A stretch of 10,565 nt of DNA from Chloroflexota bacterium. Lineage in GTDB: Bacteria; Chloroflexota; UBA6077. This document shows positions 1 through 6,734 of the stretch, in pieces. The notes below the pieces were generated by a model. It was not told where the DNA came from. It saw only the letters and a list, made by a program, of their open reading frames with translations, and made no database searches. The stretch's first letter is position 1. Each line of letters opens with the position of its first letter. The DNA lies in NCBI GenBank assembly GCA_021786215.1, contig JAJYNT010000001.1, forward strand, positions 1 to 10,565, read 5' to 3'. Made by a program: the position numbers and the translations under genes.

Positions 1-2067
1 CACCAGCGCCAGTAACAGCGAGGCAGCGCTGCATATCAGCAGCAGCAGCGCCGCGGCCAAGACCATCAGGGTCGACCAGTGCACCTCCATGATGCCCTTG
101 AGAAGGGAGGTCGACCCTGACCTGTCGGGATGCCCAGGCCAGCCGACAAGGCCGGCGTGCCGAAACAGGACCTCCTCTGCCAGCTCTCGCGTAGAGGCAG
201 CAATCGACCGCAGATCCATGGCGTGCCAATGAGGCGGTGCGACGTCGATGATTGGAATCAGGCTCATCAGCCCCAATCCGTAGCCCAGCAGCAGGCCGAG
301 ACATGCCACCAGGGCCAGCAGGGAGGCGTCCAGGCTCACCTCCGGCAGCGTCCGCAAGAGTGACAGCTCTTCGACGCCCGGTTCGGCCGCGGCGGTTCCA
401 CCTATCCATGCTGCTCCTATCCCCCAGTCAATTGCCAGCCTGGCTAGAATGGCAACCCCGACCGAGGCCGTCACAACAGGAATGATGCCCCATAGAAGCC
501 CCGTGAGGGGCTGTTTATCGCGGGCAAACAGATCCGGACTCCTGCGCAAAGCCAGGGCGCTACCGATCAGCCAACCAAGCGCGGCTCCCACAGGAGGATC
601 AGTGAGTCCAATCAGAGCAGCCTGAAGCGAGTATCCGAGAAACGTCCATCCCGCGGACGAGGCAAACACCAGGATCTTCAGATACCCGGTCCTTCCCTTG
701 CCAGATGTCCTCCTGGGATCGAGGATCCATCTATCGGGAGCCGCCAGACTCAGGAAAACCAATACCCCGGCGACACCACCCGCCAGGACAGACAGAGGCA
801 GCCAGATCGCACCGAAGTCTCGGCCCGAGGCAAGCCCCGCGACGGCACCAACCGCGGTCCACCCCAGCAGGGTGGACCACCAGCGCCATCGGAGAGGGCA
901 AGGACCAAACGCCCAGCCCTCCAGCTCACTGGAGCCCTGAGACAGACAGTCTCTTCGCCGCCCCTCATCCATGACGATTGGCAAAGAGTACCCGCTCGCG
1001 AGAGCCAGACCGACTGCTAGAGCCAGGGGGCCAAACAGCATGGCCAGGGCAGGTATCAAACAGAGTGCCGCCCACACGATTCGCGGAGGCGGCCGCTTGG
1101 GCGCCTTTCGACCGACTTCGCGCGGCCGTTTGTCAGCGATCAGGGCAGCCTCCACCAGTTCTCCATCCTCAGTGATTATCACCACCCGGGAATCCACCCA
1201 ACCGGTCCTGGCCCAACTATCGCAGTCCAGTTCGACGGTGAGGTGCGTGGTGGCGCCGTCTTTCGAGATCGGTCCGAAATGATCCTGGGAAAGCCGCAGC
1301 CAGGGCGAGCTCTCGATGCTGCCGGCAAGCTCTCCTCCGCCCGCGTTGGAAACGAACAGATGGAAGAGCAGGGAACGAGGAGCACCCTCACAGCCGGATG
1401 CTTTGACAGCCCAACCTGCCGGGAAGACTCGGGCCCGGGGTCGGTCCTTTGGGGCCACAGTCACGGCGACTTCCGCGGCCTCCGGTTGGCTTCGTAAGCC
1501 ACGAGCAGGGTTCGCCAGACGGAAAACCAGGTCGGCCCGGTGGCGGCGACGGGCCGGGAGACCGGCCGTATCGACCCGGATCTCCATCTCAACCGGGAAG
1601 TGGCCGCGAGGCTTTCTCGGTTCCAACCTGGTGGCCGAGATCCACGGGGGAACCGCGTCCAGTCTCTCGGCAACCGCAGCCTGCCCACCAAGGCTGTGCA
1701 ATCGGAGCACCCCTCTGGCCACTGTGCCACGGCTGACCACCCCGAAGTCGAGGGTAGGCGGCTCGATACTCAAGGTCAGCTCTCGATCGATGGTTTGGGG
1801 ATTCGCACCCTCCAATGGATCTTCACTTCCGTGTGGAAGCCGACTACTATCGTACGCGTGCCGTCTGGCGGGATCGCCCAGCACCCGCCACGCTTCCACC
1901 AGCTCGGCTATGCGTCGTCCTGTATCCGGATCGGACCTTCCGCGACGGGCATCCGGGTGCAGCCCCTTCATCAGCTTCCGGTATGCCTTACCTATGGCGT
2001 CCTGCTCAGCCGAAGGCGAAACCCCCAGAAGCTGATAGTAGTCCTTATCCTTCTCAGGCCGTTCCAT
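1..2067 (-). CDS. J-domain integral membrane protein with Ig-like modules (3' end beyond the window)
   Basis: This frame is open for 689 codons from ATG 2067 to the left edge, so the C-terminus is missing. Residues about 9-75 form a J domain (DYYQLLGV at its start, HPD at 37-39, then the AYD ending), which in known J proteins stimulates the ATPase of a DnaK/Hsp70 partner in the cytoplasm. Residues about 96-185 and 212-312 look like two beta-sandwich modules of the Ig-like kind (LDFG near the start of the first; NAGGGELAG and SSPWLRLS in the second). A basic, proline-rich linker (RKAPKRPPPR) leads into about eight hydrophobic segments, near 330-357, 398-416, 421-442, 464-488, 491-507, 522-546, 581-608 and 665 onward. 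It follows flgE on the same strand after a hairpin. ATG 2079 (12 bases upstream, in frame) is an alternative start; neither has a good ribosome site. The J domain is seen directly, the Ig-like assignment is inference, and the overall function is unknown. Confidence 0.85.
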   Translation of the reverse strand, partial: MERPEKDKDYYQLLGVSPSAEQDAIGKAYRKLMKGLHPDARRGRSDPDTGRRIAELVEAWRVLGDPARRHAYDSSRLPHGSEDPLEGANPQTIDRELTLSIEPPTLDFGVVSRGTVARGVLRLHSLGGQAAVAERLDAVPPWISATRLEPRKPRGHFPVEMEIRVDTAGLPARRRHRADLVFRLANPARGLRSQPEAAEVAVTVAPKDRPRARVFPAGWAVKASGCEGAPRSLLFHLFVSNAGGGELAGSIESSPWLRLSQDHFGPISKDGATTHLTVELDCDSWARTGWVDSRVVIITEDGELVEAALIADKRPREVGRKAPKRPPPRIVWAALCLIPALAMLFGPLALAVGLALASGYSLPIVMDEGRRRDCLSQGSSELEGWAFGPCPLRWRWWSTLLGWTAVGAVAGLASGRDFGAIWLPLSVLAGGVAGVLVFLSLAAPDRWILDPRRTSGKGRTGYLKILVFASSAGWTFLGYSLQAALIGLTDPPVGAALGWLIGSALALRRSPDLFARDKQPLTGLLWGIIPVVTASVGVAILARLAIDWGIGAAWIGGTAAAEPGVEELSLLRTLPEVSLDASLLALVACLGLLLGYGLGLMSLIPIIDVAPPHWHAMDLRSIAASTRELAEEVLFRHAGLVGWPGHPDRSGSTSLLKGIMEVHWSTLMVLAAALLLLICSAASLLLALV

Positions 2068-2094
2068 CCCCGTGACCATCCAGAAAGAAAGCTC

Positions 2095-2135
2095 GAGGTG
2101 CCCGGCCCCCATCCATGCCGGGCACCGGGCACCTC
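2095..2135 (-). terminator. GC-rich hairpin after flgE, possible terminator or attenuator
   Basis: Positions 2095-2105 (gaggtgcccgg) and 2125-2135 (ccgggcacctc) are perfect 11-base inverted repeats. A second pairing, 2097-2106 with 2117-2126, gives 10 pairs and a tighter 10-base loop, because the ccgggcac motif is partly repeated. Read on the minus strand, the stem is followed at once by GAGCTTTCTTTCTGG, a pyrimidine tract rich in T but broken by C. That polarity suits a weak intrinsic terminator for the flagellar operon. The plus-strand side is followed by an A-rich stretch, so it would not work in the other direction. The J-domain gene starts only 15 to 27 bases past the stem, so partial read-through or attenuation is possible. 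Confidence 0.55.
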
Positions 2136-2163
2136 AACGAAAACAACGTAGCCCGCTAGGGAG

Positions 2164-3213
2164 CTATTGCTTCATGCTTATCAGATCCTGCAACATCTGG
2201 TCCGACGAGGTGATGACCCTCGAGTTGGCCTGGAACCCACGTTCAGCCATGATCATCCGGCTGAACTCCTCGGCCAGGTCCACGTTGGAGTTCTCCAATG
2301 TACCGGACATCAGGCTCCCCATGCCCACGCTATTGTCGCCCGGGGGCGAGATCTGCGGACTTCCGCTGTTGAGTCCGGCCTGGAACAGGTTGCCTCCAGC
2401 CCTCACCAGCCCCCCCGGGTTGTTGAACTTGGCCAGCAAGACCCGAGGATGGTGGATCGTATCCATCGTGCCGTCGGCCTTGATCCCGGTGAGCGTCCCG
2501 TCATTCGAGATGCTGAAGTTCGCCCAGCCCCAGCTAGGATCCACCCGGACTCTGCCGACTTCATAGGTCAACTCCCCGGTGGACGGGTCGGCAGAGGCAA
2601 TACGGTTGCCATCGGCGTCCACCCAGTGTCCCGGCTGAGCTGGACTGTATGCGGTGCCCGCCGTCGTATCTCCGTCCACATACCATTGCTTGTTACCACT
2701 ACCATCGAAGTTGGCGCTCACGGTGGCAGGCCCGGTAGAGCCAGCAGGGAAGTAGCCGATTTTCGCGCCCAGGACATACTGGCCGCTAACGGGGTCCACA
2801 AGATAGCCATCCTTGTCAAGCCCAAAGGCGCCATCACGAGAGTAGTAGGAAGGGGTATAGGTCGTGTCGCCCACACTGTCGGTGGAATGGGCAGTACCGA
2901 GCATGAAGAACCCCTCGCCCTGGATAGCCAGGTCGGTGGTCTTCCCGGTCGTGGTCATGGAACCCTGGGTCATCATGGTGTCGATACCGCCCAGGTTAAC
3001 ACCAAGGCCCACCTGCACGGGGTTCGTGCCGCCAATTCCTCCAGAAACCGGGGCCGAACCCACGCTGTAGGTCTGCGCGAGGGCTTCCTTGAAGTTGACC
3101 CGACTCGATTTGTAGCCCACCGTGTTGACATTGGCAATATTCTGGCCAACCACATCCATGTAGATCTGGTGGTTCCGGAGACCGGAAATGGCCGAAGACA
3201 TTGATCTCAGCAT
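2164..3213 (-). CDS. flgE: Flagellar hook protein FlgE
   Basis: This 349-residue protein polymerises into the hook, the universal joint between rod and filament, after export through the flagellar type III system. The N-terminal rod-type domain has GLRNHQIYMDVVGQNIANVN and TVGYK at about residues 11-35. A central part includes GEGFFML and SRDGAFGLDKDGYLV, usual in hook and distal-rod proteins. The C-terminus carries NVDLAEEFSRMIMAERGFQ and ANSRVITSSDQML. These paired terminal helices form the D0 coiled coil in the family. It is shorter than the roughly 400 residues of enterobacterial FlgE, suggesting a smaller outer domain. FlgF or FlgG (about 250-270 residues) are alternatives, but length and the position after flgD favour FlgE. 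ATG 3213 is chosen because GAGGAG (3222-3227) lies 8 bases upstream. Confidence 0.93.
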   Translation of the reverse strand: MLRSMSSAISGLRNHQIYMDVVGQNIANVNTVGYKSSRVNFKEALAQTYSVGSAPVSGGIGGTNPVQVGLGVNLGGIDTMMTQGSMTTTGKTTDLAIQGEGFFMLGTAHSTDSVGDTTYTPSYYSRDGAFGLDKDGYLVDPVSGQYVLGAKIGYFPAGSTGPATVSANFDGSGNKQWYVDGDTTAGTAYSPAQPGHWVDADGNRIASADPSTGELTYEVGRVRVDPSWGWANFSISNDGTLTGIKADGTMDTIHHPRVLLAKFNNPGGLVRAGGNLFQAGLNSGSPQISPPGDNSVGMGSLMSGTLENSNVDLAEEFSRMIMAERGFQANSRVITSSDQMLQDLISMKQ

Positions 3214-3221
3214 CGCACTTT

Positions 3222-3227
3222 CTCCTC
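3222..3227 (-). promoter_or_regulatory. Ribosome binding site of flgE
   Basis: GAGGAG on the minus strand, 8 bases before ATG 3213. It supports that start over the internal Met five residues later. Confidence 0.7.
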
Positions 3228-3264
3228 GAGTAGCGGTTCTACCGCGTTGTGCGGCTGCCGGCGT

Positions 3265-3292
3265 GGTGCCGCTTCAATCCATCCACGGCACC
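3265..3292 (-). other. Small hairpin in the flgE leader
   Basis: Positions 3265-3271 (ggtgccg) and 3286-3292 (cggcacc) are perfect 7-base inverted repeats with a 14-base loop. They lie in the 139-base gap between the TIGR02530 gene and flgE. No T-run follows on either strand, so this is not a standard terminator. It could be an mRNA structure that affects processing or stability, or it may be chance in GC-rich DNA. I see no convincing promoter in this gap. Confidence 0.3.
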
Positions 3293-3352
3293 TCAGCCTC
3301 CCCTTCCGGGTCCAGGCCTCACTTTTGCTAGCCGGCAACCTGACCTGTTCGC

Positions 3353-3736
3353 CTATGCCATTACCACACTGTCGATGTTGGTGAAGATCCCACTCTTGCG
3401 CCTGCTCTGGTCCACCGCGGTGATCACCGTCCTGTTCCCGATGCTCACCAACAGCGCCAGATCGTCCATCAGCACCAAAGCATCCTTCGCCCCCTTCTGG
3501 TGCGCCGCGCTCACGGCACGCTCCAGTCGGGCCATCGACTCCCCATCCAGGTTGACCCCACCACTCTGCATCCGTTGCTGTGCATGAGCGGAGAATCGCA
3601 AGGAAGGGGCGTAACCCGTTTGAGTCCGAAGTACCTCCTGGAAGCTGGGCTGCGACGAGTCCCTGTCCGAGCTGCCGGCCGGTCGCTTTTGGCTTTCAAG
3701 GGACGGCTCCTGACCCTGAATCCGCCTGACGTCCAT
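3353..3736 (-). CDS. Flagellar operon protein, TIGR02530 type
   Basis: This 127-residue protein matches what I know of the small flagellar operon family TIGR02530, which is typically found between flgD and flgE in Gram-positive-type motility operons and has no established role. Visible landmarks are a polar, variable N-terminus (about 1-45), then RFSAHAQQRMQSGGVNLDGE, a helix with LERAVSAAHQKGAKDALVLM, and DDLALLVSIGNRTVITAVD followed by FTNIDSVV near the end. There is no signal peptide or membrane segment, so it is probably cytoplasmic, perhaps an export or assembly helper for FlgD or FlgE; that is inference from position only. ATG 3736 lies 5 bases after the flgD stop. The ribosome site is weak (AAAGG about 12 bases upstream), so translation is probably coupled to flgD. 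Confidence 0.85.
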   Translation of the reverse strand: MDVRRIQGQEPSLESQKRPAGSSDRDSSQPSFQEVLRTQTGYAPSLRFSAHAQQRMQSGGVNLDGESMARLERAVSAAHQKGAKDALVLMDDLALLVSIGNRTVITAVDQSRRKSGIFTNIDSVVMA

Positions 3737-3741
3737 GGCGG

Positions 3742-4359
3742 CTAGCTACCTTTCGTGACCGAGTTCACTTCACTCAGTTGGACAGCCTGCCCATTGACCA
3801 TCAGCACCGCGTTGCCGTTCTGCATCTGCACAGAATCCACAAGCCCACTCACCGTGCTGCCGCCTGCTACAGTGGCCTGAACCTGTTTGCCGATGAGGTT
3901 GCTGGCCTGGGCAAGTTGAGCGGCCTCGCCGTTGACCACCGAGACCACATCCGTGAGATTCACCGACTGCCCGTCGACGGAAAGAACAGGGCTGCCGTTC
4001 ACCACATTGACGGAGTCCACGGTTCCTTTGATGTTCGTGCCATTGCTGCCACCGGTAGCCTCGATCTGCTTCCCAATCAACCCGTTCGCCTGGCCCAACT
4101 GCTCAACCTTCAGAAGCAGTCCCATCTGGTCATCCACCGACTGCATTCTCTGGAGAGAGTCAAACTGCGCCAACTGTGTCACAAACTGGGTGTTATCCAT
4201 CGGCTGCATAGGATCCTGGTTACCGAGCTGCGCAACCAGCAGTTTGAGAAAGTCTTGCTCTCCTAGTTGCCCTGTCGGAGACGTCTTAGATGTGCCACCG
4301 GAACTGCTGGCCGCGTTCGAGACAGTGGTCGCGCTCGAGAGCGAATCGGTTACAGTCAT
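3742..4359 (-). CDS. flgD: Flagellar hook capping protein FlgD
   Basis: FlgD forms the temporary cap under which FlgE subunits assemble into the hook, and is itself exported by the flagellar type III system. The protein has 205 residues. After a Ser/Thr-rich N-terminus comes the conserved FlgD segment, GEQDFLKLLVAQLGNQDPMQ at 33-52, then DNTQFVTQLAQFDSLQRMQS at 55-74. The C-terminal half holds two copies of one module of about 55 residues: 89-144 (LIGKQIEAT ... GTVDSV ... VLSVDGQSV) and 150-205 (LIGKQVQAT ... GLVDSV ... VLMVNGQAV). Short FlgD proteins usually carry one such module. ATG 4359 is chosen because AGGAGGAGG lies just upstream and the FliK stop is 10 bases away. Longer frames reaching 4542 would overlap FliK and add residues unlike the family. 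Confidence 0.94.
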   Translation of the reverse strand: MTVTDSLSSATTVSNAASSSGGTSKTSPTGQLGEQDFLKLLVAQLGNQDPMQPMDNTQFVTQLAQFDSLQRMQSVDDQMGLLLKVEQLGQANGLIGKQIEATGGSNGTNIKGTVDSVNVVNGSPVLSVDGQSVNLTDVVSVVNGEAAQLAQASNLIGKQVQATVAGGSTVSGLVDSVQMQNGNAVLMVNGQAVQLSEVNSVTKGS

Positions 4360-4362
4360 CGT

Positions 4363-4371
4363 CCTCCTCCT
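4363..4371 (-). promoter_or_regulatory. Ribosome binding site of flgD
   Basis: AGGAGGAGG on the minus strand, ending 3 bases before ATG 4359 and overlapping the FliK stop codon. It settles the flgD start and suggests coupled translation of fliK and flgD. Confidence 0.8.
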
Positions 4372-6310
4372 ATACCCGGTAATCCACCAGATGTTGACCG
4401 CCTCGGCCATTCGTCGACAAAGCGGGGATCGCTGACGGCTCCGAGAGGATACGTAGTTCCCCCACAGCCGATTGCTGTCGCCTGCCGTCCTGCCACTGTC
4501 CAAAAGAGCGGGCTGACCCATCTTGCGACGCGCCCGCCCCATCCCGCGGGCTGCCGAGGATCATCTGCCCGATTTCGAGCGACTTGCCCTCCAGCGCTTG
4601 CCGCAACTGGGGCAAGGCACTTTGGATCATTTCTCTCGTATTGTCCGACTGTGCCAGGATGTGCAGGGTGAGAACCCCATCTCGTAGCCCCAACCGTAGA
4701 TCCAGGTAGCCCAGAGAGGCCGGCCTCAACTCGACCCGGAGGCTGCTGTTCTTTGGAAGGCTCAGCTTGGCGGCATGAGCCACCAACTGATCGAGAACGG
4801 TCCCCGCTGCCGTCTGAGGTGACCCATTCAGCCCTGTGGGGACCGAAGCCACCGTCTTCGGATCTGTGGTTGCCCCGGTTGCAGTTAACGCCGAGAAATT
4901 CCCAAGCTGGTTGCTATTCTGTTCCTTGCCTGGCGTGGTGGTTGGTCCACCCGTTTCTCCTCCCTTGCTTTCCCCCGAGCCTGCCATCGAAGCCGTCGAG
5001 GCAACCCCAACCGCCGGCCCCACCTGGGCCGGGTTCTCGCTCTGTGGTTTCTCTTCCGGTCGAATCCCTCCATCCTCTCTAGGCTGACCGACGACCGCCT
5101 TGGCGACGCCAGGGCCGGCCGCCGCCACAGCGCCCCCCGTCTCACTCGGGACTGCTCCCACAGCGCCGATCCCGACAGAGGCGGACGCCGGTGCGCCTTG
5201 CTGATTGAATGCCACTTCGGTTGGATGCTCAGACCCTTTGGAGACATCGTTCGGCAAAGCAGTGCCGGGAGCGGGTAAGGTTGTCATTCCCGTTGATACT
5301 GCCCCAGCGGAGCCACTGGCCGTTTCAGTTGTCACGCCAGCGCCCGGGACTGCATCCGTTCCCGTCGTGCGATCTGGAACAGAAGCCGTCGGTGCTGCCG
5401 CGCTGGCTTCGCCGCTCGATGACACACCGAGGGCTGAGACGGCTCTAGAAGCGTCCTTATCGCCGTTAGCCCCCGCTACCCCAGGGCTCTCCGCAATCGG
5501 GCCTCCTCGCAAGGTCTCGATTGCGCCGTTCCCTGGATCGACGGCGGGATGATCTGATCCTCCGATCAGCGACATTGTGACGATCTTCCCGGATGAAGCG
5601 CCGGCAGCTAGCTTTTCCACCGTATCCACACCCACCGCGTCGCCACGCGATCCGTTGGCCGCCACCGGCTGCTGCGTGCCTCCAGAAGGTGTGACCTGAG
5701 TCGCACCGGCTGCGACTTTGTCCCCCTTCGCGCCTCCCGTTTGGCTCGGCGGAGTGTCGCTTGTCACACCGCGGATTGTTCCAGGATCGCCAGTCCCATT
5801 CGCGCCCGCTTCCCGCGGAATCGCCGCAAGTGTGGCCGCCGGGCCGATGCCGGAGCTGTCCGATGGCGTGAACGCGGTACCTTTCACCCCGCCAACCCGC
5901 GGGATTGTCTGTTGGACTTTCGCCCCGTCGCTCTGCACGCCTCCCACCGCGGCGACAGTTGCCGAATCACCGACACTTTGGCCGCTGGCTGCCGGCGCTG
6001 CGGTCTGGCCGGCTTGAGACGGCGCCGGCTGAGAGGCCATCGCTGCCATCATGCTTCCTGCCACGGCAGCGGCCTCCGGAGATCCAGATTGGTCATCGCC
6101 TTTGTCGTCGGAGGGGTGCGACTTCACTGGGACACTCGCTCCATCCCGGGCGTCTATTCCACCACCAGCCGATTGTCGCCGATCCGACGACGCCGCCGCC
6201 AGGGCAGAGCTGAAGCTCGGCCCAGAGCCCTTGGCAGCAGAGGCGGCAGGCACGCCCGAGAACCCTCCCGACGTCACGACTTCAGGAAGGCCGGTAGTTG
6301 CTACCCCCAA
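4370..6310 (-). CDS. fliK: Flagellar hook-length control protein FliK
   Basis: FliK measures the hook and switches the export gate from hook to filament substrates. The protein has 646 residues, much longer than enterobacterial FliK (about 405). Residues about 1-500 are low complexity, rich in Ala, Gly, Ser, Thr, Pro and Val, with no cysteine, as expected for an extended ruler. The recognisable Flg_hook C-terminal domain is at about 505-588, with LRVELRPASLGYLDLRL at 524-540 and ALPQLRQALE at 565-574, matching the family pattern of LR-x-EL-x-P-x-x-LG. A tail rich in Gly, Gln and Arg follows. The start is TTG 6310: a near-perfect AAAGGAGG (6319-6326) lies 8 bases upstream, and the FlgB stop is 19 bases before it. 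The family call rests on the C-terminal domain plus position before flgD. Confidence 0.92.
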   Translation of the reverse strand: MGVATTGLPEVVTSGGFSGVPAASAAKGSGPSFSSALAAASSDRRQSAGGGIDARDGASVPVKSHPSDDKGDDQSGSPEAAAVAGSMMAAMASQPAPSQAGQTAAPAASGQSVGDSATVAAVGGVQSDGAKVQQTIPRVGGVKGTAFTPSDSSGIGPAATLAAIPREAGANGTGDPGTIRGVTSDTPPSQTGGAKGDKVAAGATQVTPSGGTQQPVAANGSRGDAVGVDTVEKLAAGASSGKIVTMSLIGGSDHPAVDPGNGAIETLRGGPIAESPGVAGANGDKDASRAVSALGVSSSGEASAAAPTASVPDRTTGTDAVPGAGVTTETASGSAGAVSTGMTTLPAPGTALPNDVSKGSEHPTEVAFNQQGAPASASVGIGAVGAVPSETGGAVAAAGPGVAKAVVGQPREDGGIRPEEKPQSENPAQVGPAVGVASTASMAGSGESKGGETGGPTTTPGKEQNSNQLGNFSALTATGATTDPKTVASVPTGLNGSPQTAAGTVLDQLVAHAAKLSLPKNSSLRVELRPASLGYLDLRLGLRDGVLTLHILAQSDNTREMIQSALPQLRQALEGKSLEIGQMILGSPRDGAGASQDGSARSFGQWQDGRRQQSAVGELRILSEPSAIPALSTNGRGGQHLVDYRV

Positions 6311-6318
6311 GTGGGCAT

Positions 6319-6326
6319 CCTCCTTT
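6319..6326 (-). promoter_or_regulatory. Ribosome binding site of fliK, selecting a TTG start
   Basis: AAAGGAGG on the minus strand, 8 bases before TTG 6310. An ATG directly abuts the site (6316-6318) but is out of frame with FliK and meets a stop after five codons (ATGCCCACTTGGGGGTAG, 6301-6318). The TTG is therefore the likely fliK start. Confidence 0.75.
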
Positions 6327-6329
6327 CTA

Positions 6330-6734
6330 TTACTTGCCTTCGTTAATAGCCATCCGCATGATGGCCAAGCGCCCCGCCATCAGCTGAGTGACGGCGTCGA
6401 AATTGATGTTGGTCTGCGCCAACTCCGTCATCTGCGCATCCACGTCGACCCCGTTGCCATCCGTGCGAAACACCACGGGTTCTTGAATTGCTGCTCCTTG
6501 CTGCATCGACGTGGAGTTGCCCATGTGACCCGGCTGGGTCACCGCCATCCGAAGATCTCCCCCCCTTCTTATCTCTTTGGTCAGCACCTGCTCAAATGGG
6601 ACATCCATGGCGCGATACCCCGGCGTATCCATGTTCGCCAGGTTGTTTGCGATCAACTGCTGCCTCTTGACCATCCCGGAAAGGCTCTGCTGGAGTAGTT
6701 GACCGGTGCCGTCAAGCAGTAGTCCCCCTGCCAT
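6330..6734 (-). CDS. flgB: Flagellar basal-body proximal rod protein FlgB
   Basis: FlgB is a rod subunit near the base of the flagellar axle. The 134-residue length is normal for the family. The N-terminal half has the rod motif LIANNLANMDTPGYRAMDV at about 27-45 with a preceding amphipathic helix (LLQQSLSGMVKRQQ). The C-terminal half has VDVDAQMTELAQTNINFDAV and then LMAGRLAIMRMAI, the second helix of the coiled-coil pair. FlgC is similar but usually ends differently, and FlgB fits better. ATG 6734 is chosen because GGAGGTGA sits just upstream, inside the end of the transglycosylase gene, which this gene overlaps by 23 bases. Extension to 6983 would be out-of-frame shadow sequence over that gene. 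Its place away from flgC and fliE is unusual. Confidence 0.92.
   Translation of the reverse strand: MAGGLLLDGTGQLLQQSLSGMVKRQQLIANNLANMDTPGYRAMDVPFEQVLTKEIRRGGDLRMAVTQPGHMGNSTSMQQGAAIQEPVVFRTDGNGVDVDAQMTELAQTNINFDAVTQLMAGRLAIMRMAINEGK

Noticed and set aside
1316..2035. Plus-strand open frame of 239 codons
   Set aside because: It lies opposite the J-domain gene, has no ribosome site, and its product is rich in Arg, Ser and Pro with no recognisable motif, as expected from the reverse of a GC-rich gene.
2167..3204. Plus-strand open frame of 345 codons
   Set aside because: It is the near-complete antisense of flgE. The product is rich in His, Arg and Gly with no family signature, while the minus-strand reading has clear FlgE motifs at both ends.
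4360..4542. Upstream extension of FlgD to a start at 4542
   Set aside because: It would overlap the end of FliK by over 170 bases and add residues unlike FlgD, while ATG 4359 has AGGAGGAGG just before it.
4200..6310. Possible mobile or repeat DNA in the fliK region
   Set aside because: The region is compositionally simple, but the frame is intact and ends in a proper FliK domain. I saw no terminal inverted repeats, transposase motifs or exact DNA repeats.
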